DNA of 64,000 nt from Pseudobdellovibrionaceae bacterium (GTDB taxonomy: Bacteria; Bdellovibrionota; Bdellovibrionia; Bdellovibrionales; UBA1609). The stretch covers positions 1,488,001 through 1,552,000 of the forward strand of contig JACKAM010000001.1 of assembly GCA_020635075.1 (NCBI GenBank), in the 5' to 3' direction. Both the position numbers and the translations under genes were made by a program. The notes under the pieces are model-generated. The model saw only the letters and a list, made by a program, of their open reading frames with translations. It was not told the DNA's origin and did no database searches. Shown here piece by piece: positions 1-6,961 of this stretch (its first letter is position 1; each line of letters opens with the position of its first letter).

Positions 1-395
1 CTGTCCTCTTGTTTGCTGGGATAGAGTCTCTCAATCTCATTGGATTTCAGTCATTGGCTGAGATTCTCAGTCAGTTTACCGTCTTTGCCGGCCAAGTGGC
101 CTTTGGCCTGGTCATTATTGGCCTGGGTTTTTATATCGCCAATATTGTCGCCAAGGTCGTTGCATCCAGCTCTGCCCCACAGGCGAAGTTTCTTTCAGGC
201 CTGGCGCGCACCGCTGTGTTGATTCTTGGCTTCGCCATGGGACTTAAGCAGATGGGTATTGCCGATGAAATCGTCACCATCACCTTTGGCCTGGTACTTG
301 GCGCCCTGGCCATTGCCACCGGCATTGCTTTCGGACTCGGCGGCAAAGACAGTGCCTCTGATTTAGTTAAAGAGCTTCTTAGTAAGTTCAAATAA
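1..395 (+). CDS. Mechanosensitive-channel-type TM-helix protein, C-terminal part
   Basis: The reading frame is open to the left window edge (first full codon at base 3), so this is most likely the 3' part of a gene. A TTG at 9 could also be a start. About 128 residues are visible: a hydrophobic segment (AFGLVIIGLGFYIANIVAKV), a second near residues 62-80, and a Gly/Ala-rich helix ending in GIAFGLGGKD. This is the pattern of the conserved TM-helix repeat found next to MscS-like channels (Pfam MS_channel_1st_1). The tail SDLVKELLSKFK is cytosolic-looking. An inner-membrane role is inferred, and no pore domain is visible in the part present. Confidence 0.7.
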   Translation, partial: VLLFAGIESLNLIGFQSLAEILSQFTVFAGQVAFGLVIIGLGFYIANIVAKVVASSSAPQAKFLSGLARTAVLILGFAMGLKQMGIADEIVTITFGLVLGALAIATGIAFGLGGKDSASDLVKELLSKFK

Positions 396-407
396 GACTT
401 CGACTTC

Positions 408-458
408 GGTATGGACACACCTTTGAGACGCTGTACGTCTCAAAGGTGTGTCCATACC
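408..458. terminator. Long perfect hairpin between convergent genes
   Basis: Bases 408-430 and 436-458 form a perfect 23-bp inverted repeat around a 5-base loop (ctgta). It sits 12 bases after the stop of the upstream plus-strand gene and 2 bases before the stop of the minus-strand gene at 461. There is no T-run on either side, so it is not a textbook intrinsic terminator. Its position suggests a bidirectional terminator or an mRNA 3'-end stabiliser. Confidence 0.6.
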
Positions 459-460
459 CT

Positions 461-1213
461 TCACAAGCCGACAGAAGTGAGCTTGTCGCTGGCGAAGGTG
501 TAACTCGAATCAAATTTGGAGAAGGACGAGTGCTTAAGACCAAAGCGACGGACCAGATCCCTCATCCACAGGGGAACCTTCAGCTCACACTTAAGCTCTA
601 GAATGATATTGCTCGTTGGACTCTTGTAGACATCAATATTGTCGTAATTGGCGAATTTCTCTTCACGAGGAAAGGGATTGTAGGTGGTTTCCGGGTAACA
701 GCGTAAACTGCGGTCAAATGTCACACGAGTGTACGGCTCATTACGGCCGAAATAGGCCTTACGCCGATATTGAGTCATGATTCTCGGCCCTAAACCTAAA
801 CGCCAAATCTGATAGGCAATGGGCGATAAAAAGGCCTGCCGAAAATCTGCATTACCTTCATCTGCAATTCCGTACTCAAGGAACTCCCAAACCTGAGGGT
901 TGGTGACTGTAATCCTTTGTTTAGCCACCATCCCGTTGACCTTCTTTTTGATTTCCAAAAACACCGGATAGTCAACGGCAGGATCCCCATATGAGCGGAT
1001 GCGAATGGAAAAGCGGCTCGACAGGTTTTTACGTTTGGTTTCCAGGAGCAGCATGTTCTCCGTATCCAAATACAAGGAATTAATGGTGTAGTGGCCGTCA
1101 GCAGAAAGAACCGAGTGTTTGTCCATTTCGCAGTGGGCACGTAGGAAATCACAGATGCCGTCCATTTGCTCCTGGTTAATCTGAAACTTAATCTCTCGTC
1201 TAAACAGATCCAT
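461..1213 (-). CDS. VTC-domain polyphosphate polymerase-like protein
   Basis: 250 aa, cytosolic, with no signal or TM segment. It matches the VTC (polyphosphate polymerase) domain of the triphosphate-tunnel enzymes. The charged tunnel motifs appear in order: RREIKF near residues 5-10, SLYLDT at 46-51, the paired arginines of RFSIRIRS near 67-74, FLEIKKK at 85-91, AKQR at 97-100, TRVTFDR at 162-168, LELKCE at 205-210 and FSKFD at 231-235. In yeast VTC4 such residues bind ATP and polyphosphate; activity here is inferred. It is the last gene of a cluster with DUF4956, an HlyD-type adaptor and a TolC-like protein. Its ATG starts 3 bases after the preceding stop. DUF4956 is a frequent genomic partner of VTC proteins. 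Confidence 0.85.
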   Translation of the reverse strand: MDLFRREIKFQINQEQMDGICDFLRAHCEMDKHSVLSADGHYTINSLYLDTENMLLLETKRKNLSSRFSIRIRSYGDPAVDYPVFLEIKKKVNGMVAKQRITVTNPQVWEFLEYGIADEGNADFRQAFLSPIAYQIWRLGLGPRIMTQYRRKAYFGRNEPYTRVTFDRSLRCYPETTYNPFPREEKFANYDNIDVYKSPTSNIILELKCELKVPLWMRDLVRRFGLKHSSFSKFDSSYTFASDKLTSVGL

Positions 1214-1216
1214 ATC

Positions 1217-2407
1217 TTACCTCTTAAGTGCGGCCCAAGAGGGATCTAAAAAATTCACTGACTCTTTGGCGGAAAACTCGCCCAGATCTCTCAGATGGGT
1301 GAGATAGGTCAGATAAAACTCCAAAGCCAGCTCAGCCACCTCTTTGTTCATTTCGTAGAGGCTTTGCCTAATGGCCAGCAAAACCTCGGCATCTTTTGAT
1401 TTACGAAGCCTCTGCTTAACCGCTGCAATTTGTGCCAGCTTCTCCTGGGAGATCCGCAGAGCTTCAGCCAAACTCTGCACTCGGGCTGCGCGTTCTTCTA
1501 CCTCCCGTTTTGTCTCCTGCTGCTTGACTTGACCTATTGCCTCTTTGGACCGCAGCAAGGCACTTTCTCTCTCCTTTTTGCTGCGGTCAAATCTAGCGAA
1601 GGGGATGTTGAATCCCACGCGGAAGGAATTCTCACGATTTTCCGAATCGTAACGAAAATCCACCTGGGAAAGAATCTTGCTGTCGTTCGCCCAATCCACT
1701 TCCTTGTCGATGTGCTCAAGTCTGGCTGCCAACTGTTGACGTCGCAGCTCTTGAGACTGCAGGGCAGATCTTTTGATCTTGTTGGCTAATCGTGAAGCCC
1801 GAGAAACCAGAGTCTGTGTCAGGGATTCCGCCTTTGCAGAGGATATCTCCTCTTTACCAACCAAGGCTCCCTGAACGATGGCCAACTGCCCCTGCAGCTG
1901 CTGAGAGCCAAGGCTCTCCCGGAGCAGTTCTTTGGCGCTTGATCTGCTTTCACTAAGTAAGTGAAGTTTACGATTGATCAGGCGATCGGTTTCCTTTTGC
2001 CTCTGGGAAATGACATGTAACAGCTGTGAGTGCAAAATGGACTCGACCACCTGTCGGTGAGCTTCGAAGGCAACCTGATTCACGGCTGATTTTTGCGTGA
2101 GATCCTTGAGCTCTTGGGAGAGACGGTGAGATTCGGATGCCGTAGTCATCTCCCTAAAGCTCTTCATCTTAAGGCGAAATATATGAGTCCTATTGGACTC
2201 ATTCTCTTCGGCTCCATAGTGGTATTCGATAGACTGAACAGGAACCAGCCGTTCCAGACCGTAGGATGTGGCGCCAGAATCAACTGAATCCTCAACTTCT
2301 CCGGATTTATAAGCCTCTACGAGCAGATTTGAAATCTGATCGGCCCTGGTCTGCAGGCAACAAAGGGCCAGCAAAACAGCCAGGCCCAATTTTACTTGGT
2401 TTGGCAT
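1217..2407 (-). CDS. TolC-like outer membrane efflux family protein
   Basis: 396 aa with a signal peptide (MPNQVKLGLAVLLALCCLQT, cleavage after about residue 22). The body is mostly long amphipathic helices rich in Gln, Glu, Arg and Lys, for example around residues 80-190 and 290-390, with a short strand-like stretch SFRVGFNIPF near residue 260. This is the helical-barrel plus beta layout of outer membrane factors, although it is shorter than TolC and of low similarity. Its start overlaps the end of the adaptor gene by 16 bases, which implies coupled translation. The role as an outer membrane exit duct for the adaptor is inferred from neighbourhood and fold. Confidence 0.65.
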   Translation of the reverse strand: MPNQVKLGLAVLLALCCLQTRADQISNLLVEAYKSGEVEDSVDSGATSYGLERLVPVQSIEYHYGAEENESNRTHIFRLKMKSFREMTTASESHRLSQELKDLTQKSAVNQVAFEAHRQVVESILHSQLLHVISQRQKETDRLINRKLHLLSESRSSAKELLRESLGSQQLQGQLAIVQGALVGKEEISSAKAESLTQTLVSRASRLANKIKRSALQSQELRRQQLAARLEHIDKEVDWANDSKILSQVDFRYDSENRENSFRVGFNIPFARFDRSKKERESALLRSKEAIGQVKQQETKREVEERAARVQSLAEALRISQEKLAQIAAVKQRLRKSKDAEVLLAIRQSLYEMNKEVAELALEFYLTYLTHLRDLGEFSAKESVNFLDPSWAALKR

Positions 2408-3423
2408 ACCTTCGTCTCCAACATAGGCGTGAGACGACCATCACTTTTTAGCCCCACCCGAGGGCCCATGCATTCTTCTGTAGAACCGCCATCGACTTCC
2501 CCACCTGTTCTCAGGGCGTAGTCGATGCGCTCCCCCGATTCAATCTTCGCTGAGCCATAACCCAGTTTGATTCTTACCTTCTCGGCCATCAAAAACTCAT
2601 TGGAATCCGGCAGGGCCACCACCACTTCACGCCCCCAATAGAGATTCCCTAAAGGACTCTGTAGGCGCTCCGGGAATGGGGTGATTCGACTTCCCAGGGA
2701 AACAATCTCACCCCTCACCCGGCGGGGTTCGCCGGAGGCAGCCTCCACCTGGACCCAGTCCCCGACGTGAAGTTGTGAATGCCGGTTTTCGTTTACAAAG
2801 CCATAGACAAGATTGGGAACATGGGTGGTGAGGGTCAATATGGGTTGAAAGGGGGCCACAGACTCATGTGCTTTAAAATTGACAGCTGCCACTACGCCAT
2901 CATGATTGGCGTAGCGGACAGCCATCTCCTTTTGTTTTTTGATCTGGTCAATCTGCTTTTCCAGACCAATGATCTCCTCATCCATGGGTGAGGAGGTGGG
3001 AGACGGCGCCTCACGTACCGCTTTCCCCTTCTTCCCTTTCTTCCCCTTTACTTTCCTCGGTTTCCTGTCCTGAAGACTGGAAACAAGCACATCCCTTAGC
3101 TCTTTTTGTGACTTCAATGTATCCAATTGAGTTTCAAGCTCAGCCAGCTTGAGGTTGATTTCATTCTGCTCCACCTCTACTAAACGCTGGCCTTTGATGA
3201 CTTTTTGACCCGGTAAAACAAATATGCGCTTCACCACCACAGCGGACTCATAGGCGATCGCTGTCTCTTTGGAGTCGGCAATGCCGAGAATCTCCAGGGT
3301 CGGCCGGGTCACGTAAAACTGCAGAAGAAAGACTCCGAGCAAACACACCACGAAGGCAATCACCAACTTGCGATTGACCTCGGTAAAATCCCTGGTGCTT
3401 TGCCAAATGCTCTTAAACTTCAT
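2392..3423 (-). CDS. HlyD/membrane-fusion-type periplasmic adaptor with polybasic hairpin
   Basis: 343 aa from the ATG at 3423; this start overlaps the end of the DUF4956 gene by 11 bases, and an upstream in-frame start would run deep into that gene. A single N-terminal TM helix (about 20-37) is followed by a lipoyl-type half (VKRIFVLPGQKVIKGQRLVE, residues 64-83), a coiled-coil arm (85-170), the second lipoyl half (YANHDGVVAAVNFKAHESV, 171-189) and a beta-barrel region. This is the order of membrane fusion proteins. The coiled-coil turn (about 120-137) is crowded with Lys and Arg (KGKKGKKGK). No ABC, RND or MFS pump lies next to it. It probably bridges the DUF4956 protein and the outer membrane protein. 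Confidence 0.75.
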   Translation of the reverse strand: MKFKSIWQSTRDFTEVNRKLVIAFVVCLLGVFLLQFYVTRPTLEILGIADSKETAIAYESAVVVKRIFVLPGQKVIKGQRLVEVEQNEINLKLAELETQLDTLKSQKELRDVLVSSLQDRKPRKVKGKKGKKGKAVREAPSPTSSPMDEEIIGLEKQIDQIKKQKEMAVRYANHDGVVAAVNFKAHESVAPFQPILTLTTHVPNLVYGFVNENRHSQLHVGDWVQVEAASGEPRRVRGEIVSLGSRITPFPERLQSPLGNLYWGREVVVALPDSNEFLMAEKVRIKLGYGSAKIESGERIDYALRTGGEVDGGSTEECMGPRVGLKSDGRLTPMLETKVCQTK

Positions 3424-4096
3424 GAGCTTTGTCCTGCATAAAAAGGTGTATGTCCCGAGCGGAGTTGATTTTAGACAGGTCACTAATAATTAAGCTTTGC
3501 ACCCCAGAATCTTTCATTCGGAGCTGATAGGATAAATCCAGTCGTTGCCCCTGGGCCGCGTCCTTAAGAGAAAGAATGGAAAAGCGCCGGGCATACTTGG
3601 CCAACACCAGGTCGATGAGTTTTTGGCTTTCTGGTTGATTGGCGACCTGAAGCCTTAACACGGCATCGTAATCGGCCTCCACACTAAAGGGGATGTTGTG
3701 AACCACAAAAACCGCAAGACAAAAGAAGACCACGGCCACTAAGGCAATCTGATAGGCGTAAACACCACAGGCCAGGCCCGAAGCCAATGCGGCAAACATA
3801 AACATCATGTCCCGTGAATCCTTAATATTAGTGCGAAATCGGAGCAGCGAAAAGGCCCCCATCATGCCCAAACCACGGGCCATGCTGTCGCCAATGGCCT
3901 GCATCGCAACGGATGTCAGCAAAGGTGCAAATATCACCGCCTGGATAAATGCCCGCGAGTAGGTGAGACCGCTAAAAGTCCGCACATAGGTGAGAGCGAT
4001 GGTCACGCCAAACAAGAAGGCCAACATACAGGCATAAAGTATGTCGATCAGACTCGCATTTAATAGTGTCGACTTGATCACTGTGTGATCGAGCAT
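3413..4096 (-). CDS. DUF4956 inner-membrane protein
   Basis: 227 aa. Four or so hydrophobic helices fill residues 15-135, then comes a soluble C-terminal domain of about 90 residues. The DUF4956 signature is clear: GMMGAFSLLRFRTNIKDSRD followed by a small-residue helix. It is the first gene of the VTC cluster. The family is repeatedly found beside VTC-domain polymerases, so a membrane partner or product channel is plausible, but no activity is established. The start ATG at 4096 is preceded by a purine-rich ggggggc site. Confidence 0.85.
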   Translation of the reverse strand: MLDHTVIKSTLLNASLIDILYACMLAFLFGVTIALTYVRTFSGLTYSRAFIQAVIFAPLLTSVAMQAIGDSMARGLGMMGAFSLLRFRTNIKDSRDMMFMFAALASGLACGVYAYQIALVAVVFFCLAVFVVHNIPFSVEADYDAVLRLQVANQPESQKLIDLVLAKYARRFSILSLKDAAQGQRLDLSYQLRMKDSGVQSLIISDLSKINSARDIHLFMQDKAHEV

Positions 4097-4249
4097 AAGC
4101 TGCCCCCCGATTTTGAACAGCCAATTAGAATTTCAGACATAACCTCAATAACCGTAACCGCGGAATCTACCTCAACTCGGTCTCTGCTGCCATTTTTGAT
4201 CCCTTTACAGGAAAACATTCCAGTGACTGACTAGAGTTTGGACAGTCAG

Positions 4250-4285
4250 AAAACAAAAGGGCCAGCATATTTGCAGCTGACCCTT
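4250..4285 (-). terminator. Intrinsic terminator of the multicopper oxidase operon
   Basis: Read on the minus strand, aagggtcagc and gctggccctt pair (one G-U) around a 9-base loop, followed by ttttgttttc. It lies about 240 bases after the oxidase stop, so the structured repeat at 4345-4495 would be inside the 3' untranslated RNA. The rest of 4097-4524 (short of the repeat) holds only leader sequence for the DUF4956 gene. Confidence 0.7.
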
Positions 4286-4344
4286 CTCAATCTTGCATAT
4301 AACTTTTTATGATGAAATCCCAAGACCGCCGCTGGCGACAAGGG

Positions 4345-4495
4345 CAGCCCATTGGCGAGCAATTCCGGAAATCCGAATCCTCGCCGTCGCGCAGGGCGTA
4401 TCCGAGTCGCAGCAGCAAGGCTGATGCGACCCGAAGACGAGCCTGCGGCCGATAAGGCGCGTGAGGATTTGCGGAAATTGCTCGCCAATGGGCTG
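4345..4495 (-). repeat. Structured intergenic repeat, family 1 copy A
   Basis: Perfect 20-bp inverted repeats lie at 4345-4364 and 4476-4495. The enclosed core, read on the minus strand (cctcacgcgcc ... ctgcgactcggata ... gcgcgacggc), matches the plus strand at 56641-56730 over about 100 bases with scattered, mostly transition, differences. The arms of the two copies are different sequences. The copy lies in the 3' untranslated region of the multicopper oxidase gene, in sense orientation. Short open frames across it give similar peptides in both copies only because the DNA is related; they lack ribosome sites. Confidence 0.8.
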
Positions 4496-4524
4496 AGCTT
4501 TCGAACAACGGATCTTGGAGACCC

Positions 4525-5997
4525 CTACACCACGAGGTAATCTCTCATCATGCTCATGTCTTCGTGCTCCAGGTTATGGCAGTGAAAGACAAACAAGCCC
4601 TTGTGATGATCAAAGCGCTTGAGGACACGAACCGTGTCGCCACCCAATACTAGGACGACGTCCTTCCATCCTCGGTCCACGATGGCCGGGTGGCTCCGCT
4701 CGCGGCCCAATATCTGAAATTGAGAGCCATGAATGTGCATGGGATGAGGCATACCAGTGGGATTGTGGAACTCCCAGATTTCCATGGTGCCCATTTGAAT
4801 GGTCTCTTTAGGTCTGACCTTCCCCATTTCATATCCTAAACCATCAATGGACCAGCCCACACTTCTTGTTGGCTCCAGTGTGAAGCGCTTTGGATTGCCA
4901 AAGTTGACCGCGTCCTCTTCCCTTAACGCGGAAAGCTCCGACAAACGACTCGGCAAAGTGAGTTGAGGCCCTACCTCTTCGACAATTTGGAAAGTCACCA
5001 GATTCTCTGGCGGCTCTCCCTGGGGAACAATAAGATTCTTCAGTACAATCGTTTGACCAATCAGCGTCGGATCCACATCCAACCACAAATCCAAACGCTC
5101 GCCCGGCGCCATAAGGATTTCGGCCATCGATTGAGGCCCGTCCAGCAGTCCCCCGTCCGTGCCAATCACCGTCAAATTAGCACCATGACTCCACTGCAGT
5201 TTGTATATGCGGGCATTAGACCCATTGAGGACACGAATGCGCTGACTGCCAGTCGTCATGCTACGTGGACTTTGCAGGGCACCATTGATCAAATAGGTGT
5301 CACCCCACAATCCCATCATGCGATCATGCCCACTCTGGATGTATTCAAACTGTTTGTCTGCGGAAAACCTTCGATCCTGCAGAACAACAATGTGCTCTTG
5401 CTTTCCGTTGGGAAGCCCCAAAGCCTTTTCTTCCGGATCCTCGACAATAAAAAGACCTGCCAATCCCTGATAGACCTGAATGCCTGTGCGACCATGGGGA
5501 TGAGGGTGGTACCAATAGAGTCCGGCTCGGTTCGCGACGGTAAACTCATACAGGTAAGTTCCACCAGGCTCTTGGGCACTTTGGGGGTGGCCGTCCATAT
5601 CAGCCGGCACGTCGAGACCATGCCAGTGAACAATCGTCGCTTCGGGCAGATTGTTCTTAAAATGAATCCGCACCCGTTGACCTTTGGTCACGCGAATCGT
5701 TGGCCCCAAATAGCTATTTGCATTGTGAACAAGGGTTCCTGCCGAACCAGTCAGTACCCGTCCACGGTATTGAAAGATCGCCGTGTTCTGACCACTGAAG
5801 ATTTCAAATTGGGCCGGAACCGCTTCAAGCTCTAGCTCCACATCCACTGCGGCGAGAGGCTTGCGACTTGAAACTCGATCCATCCAAGAAAACGCTTGGG
5901 CCGTAATGGGAAATCCAGCCATCAGCCCACCGGCACCAACCACACCCATTGTTTTTACTAGCTCGCGCCTTGAGGCGCTAAATTCCTTTTTTGCCAT
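4525..5997 (-). CDS. Tat-exported multicopper oxidase (CueO/CumA-like)
   Basis: 490 aa. A twin-arginine signal (ASRRELVKTMGVVGAGG, RR at 10-11) implies export of the folded protein. Three cupredoxin domains carry all copper motifs: HWHG (124-127), HPHPHG (164-169), HPMHIHG (418-424) and HCHNLEHEDMSM (472-483), with Cys473 as type 1 ligand and Met483 as likely axial ligand. The family oxidises Cu(I), Mn(II) or phenolics with O2. It is the last gene of an operon after a haem lipoprotein (22-base gap) and a small secreted protein, under a CsoR-like operator, so copper detoxification is the likely job. Confidence 0.92.
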   Translation of the reverse strand: MAKKEFSASRRELVKTMGVVGAGGLMAGFPITAQAFSWMDRVSSRKPLAAVDVELELEAVPAQFEIFSGQNTAIFQYRGRVLTGSAGTLVHNANSYLGPTIRVTKGQRVRIHFKNNLPEATIVHWHGLDVPADMDGHPQSAQEPGGTYLYEFTVANRAGLYWYHPHPHGRTGIQVYQGLAGLFIVEDPEEKALGLPNGKQEHIVVLQDRRFSADKQFEYIQSGHDRMMGLWGDTYLINGALQSPRSMTTGSQRIRVLNGSNARIYKLQWSHGANLTVIGTDGGLLDGPQSMAEILMAPGERLDLWLDVDPTLIGQTIVLKNLIVPQGEPPENLVTFQIVEEVGPQLTLPSRLSELSALREEDAVNFGNPKRFTLEPTRSVGWSIDGLGYEMGKVRPKETIQMGTMEIWEFHNPTGMPHPMHIHGSQFQILGRERSHPAIVDRGWKDVVLVLGGDTVRVLKRFDHHKGLFVFHCHNLEHEDMSMMRDYLVV

Positions 5998-6019
5998 TGT
6001 TTACACCTTTTGTTTTCCC

Positions 6020-6577
6020 TTAGGGTTCTGTTTCATCACATGGTTCCCCCGGTTCACATTCATTAGGCGGCTCATCAGGAGGTTCTCCCGGCAGTGGCCC
6101 TGGCTCATCTGGCGGCTCCCCTGGTTGGCAGTCCTCTTTCTCACACTCAGGCTCCCCATCTTTTTTGGGAACTTCCAAACCACCCTGTAAGATCCACTCG
6201 TAAATGGCCTGCTTTTCCTGAAAACTGAGTGGGGGGCGATCCTTTGGCATGGAGTCGTTGGCAATACTGCGATAGAGACTGCTGGCCAGGGGATTTCCCG
6301 GAACAAGTAAGGGTGGGAAGGAATTATTGCCCTTAATCACCCCATAAGAGGACAAATCAATCCCGTGTGGGGTTTTAGCACCCGAGTGACACTCGACACA
6401 CTTGTTGGCAAAAATGACCGCAGAGACGGACTTAAATGTGGGCTTAAGGTCACCAAGGCCATTGGAACCCGGATCGTGGATGGCCTCCATCAGGGGGCAC
6501 CCACTGAGCAAGGCTCCTAGTGCAACCGCAGCCAATTTTCCGCAGCAATAAGAAAAGCCTGTCCTACCGCTTTTCAC
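6020..6577 (-). CDS. Mono-haem cytochrome c-like lipoprotein with acidic Cys/Pro tail
   Basis: About 185 aa from a GTG at 6577 that overlaps the end of the preceding gene by 14 bases. The N-terminus has a basic region, a hydrophobic helix and lipobox LLSGC, so a lipid-anchored periplasmic protein is predicted. One haem site CVECH is followed by a possible Met ligand in NDSMPKD and a helix QAIYEWILQGG, the pattern of short c-type domains also seen in the protein at 26971-27936. The last 40 residues are Pro/Glu/Asp repeats (PGEPPDEP) with four cysteines, perhaps metal-binding. It probably passes electrons to or from the multicopper oxidase; this is inferred from context. Confidence 0.75.
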   Translation of the reverse strand: MKSGRTGFSYCCGKLAAVALGALLSGCPLMEAIHDPGSNGLGDLKPTFKSVSAVIFANKCVECHSGAKTPHGIDLSSYGVIKGNNSFPPLLVPGNPLASSLYRSIANDSMPKDRPPLSFQEKQAIYEWILQGGLEVPKKDGEPECEKEDCQPGEPPDEPGPLPGEPPDEPPNECEPGEPCDETEP

Positions 6578-6848
6578 AAACCATTTTTTCTTCGTGGCCT
6601 GAGTGGTCCCACTCGCAAGCGTAAAGAACATTTTCGGCATTGTTGTTGTAGTAAGCACGGACCATGAGCTGATCTCCACTGATCCAAGACTTCACAGCAT
6701 TAAAAGAATCGACCGCAACGCGAGGTTCGGTGGTCTCAAACATTTCAAGAGCAACCACTGTGGCCTGCTCCACGGCCTGCACTCTTGATCCATGGGCCCA
6801 AGCGCCGACTGAGACAAACACCACAGCAAAAACCATCATCAATTTCAT
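6564..6848 (-). CDS. Small secreted protein of unknown function, copper operon
   Basis: 94 aa. A clear signal peptide (MKLMMVFAVVFVSVGAWA) is followed by a 75-residue mature part with two cysteines (YACEWDH and KMVCEKR) and a WDHSGHEE stretch that could bind metal. I recognise no family. The ATG at 6848 has a strong ggaggg site. First gene of the operon with the haem lipoprotein and multicopper oxidase; the CsoR-like palindrome lies just upstream. Confidence 0.7.
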   Translation of the reverse strand: MKLMMVFAVVFVSVGAWAHGSRVQAVEQATVVALEMFETTEPRVAVDSFNAVKSWISGDQLMVRAYYNNNAENVLYACEWDHSGHEEKMVCEKR

Positions 6849-6864
6849 AGACTTTCCCTCCCCT

Positions 6865-6893
6865 ATTCAAATACCCCCTTGGGGTATTTGAAT
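6865..6893 (-). promoter_or_regulatory. CsoR-type copper operator
   Basis: A 29-bp perfect palindrome: 13-base arms (attcaaatacccc / ggggtatttgaat) around ctt. The centre taccccCTTggggta matches the TACCC...GGGTA pattern of CsoR-family copper-repressor operators. It lies 16 bases before the start codon of the copper operon, where a bound repressor would block transcription. No csoR gene is in the window. Confidence 0.65.
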
Positions 6894-6961
6894 TGATAAT
6901 CCGGGAGGGTCAGAAATTCAACACTAATTCGCCGTGTTACAGCTTTAAAAAGAGCTTTATC

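Noticed and set aside
4345..4495. Integron attC site
   Set aside because: It is a large imperfect palindrome, but the conserved GTTRRRY / RYYYAAC ends are absent and no integrase or cassette array is present.
4246..4540. Short open frames whose peptides resemble a frame at 56553-56837, as if a protein family
   Set aside because: The similarity comes from the shared structured DNA repeat; the frames lack ribosome sites, differ in ends and overlap palindromes.
4963..5835. Long plus-strand open frame opposite the multicopper oxidase
   Set aside because: The other strand encodes a full set of copper motifs and a Tat signal; this frame has no recognisable features.
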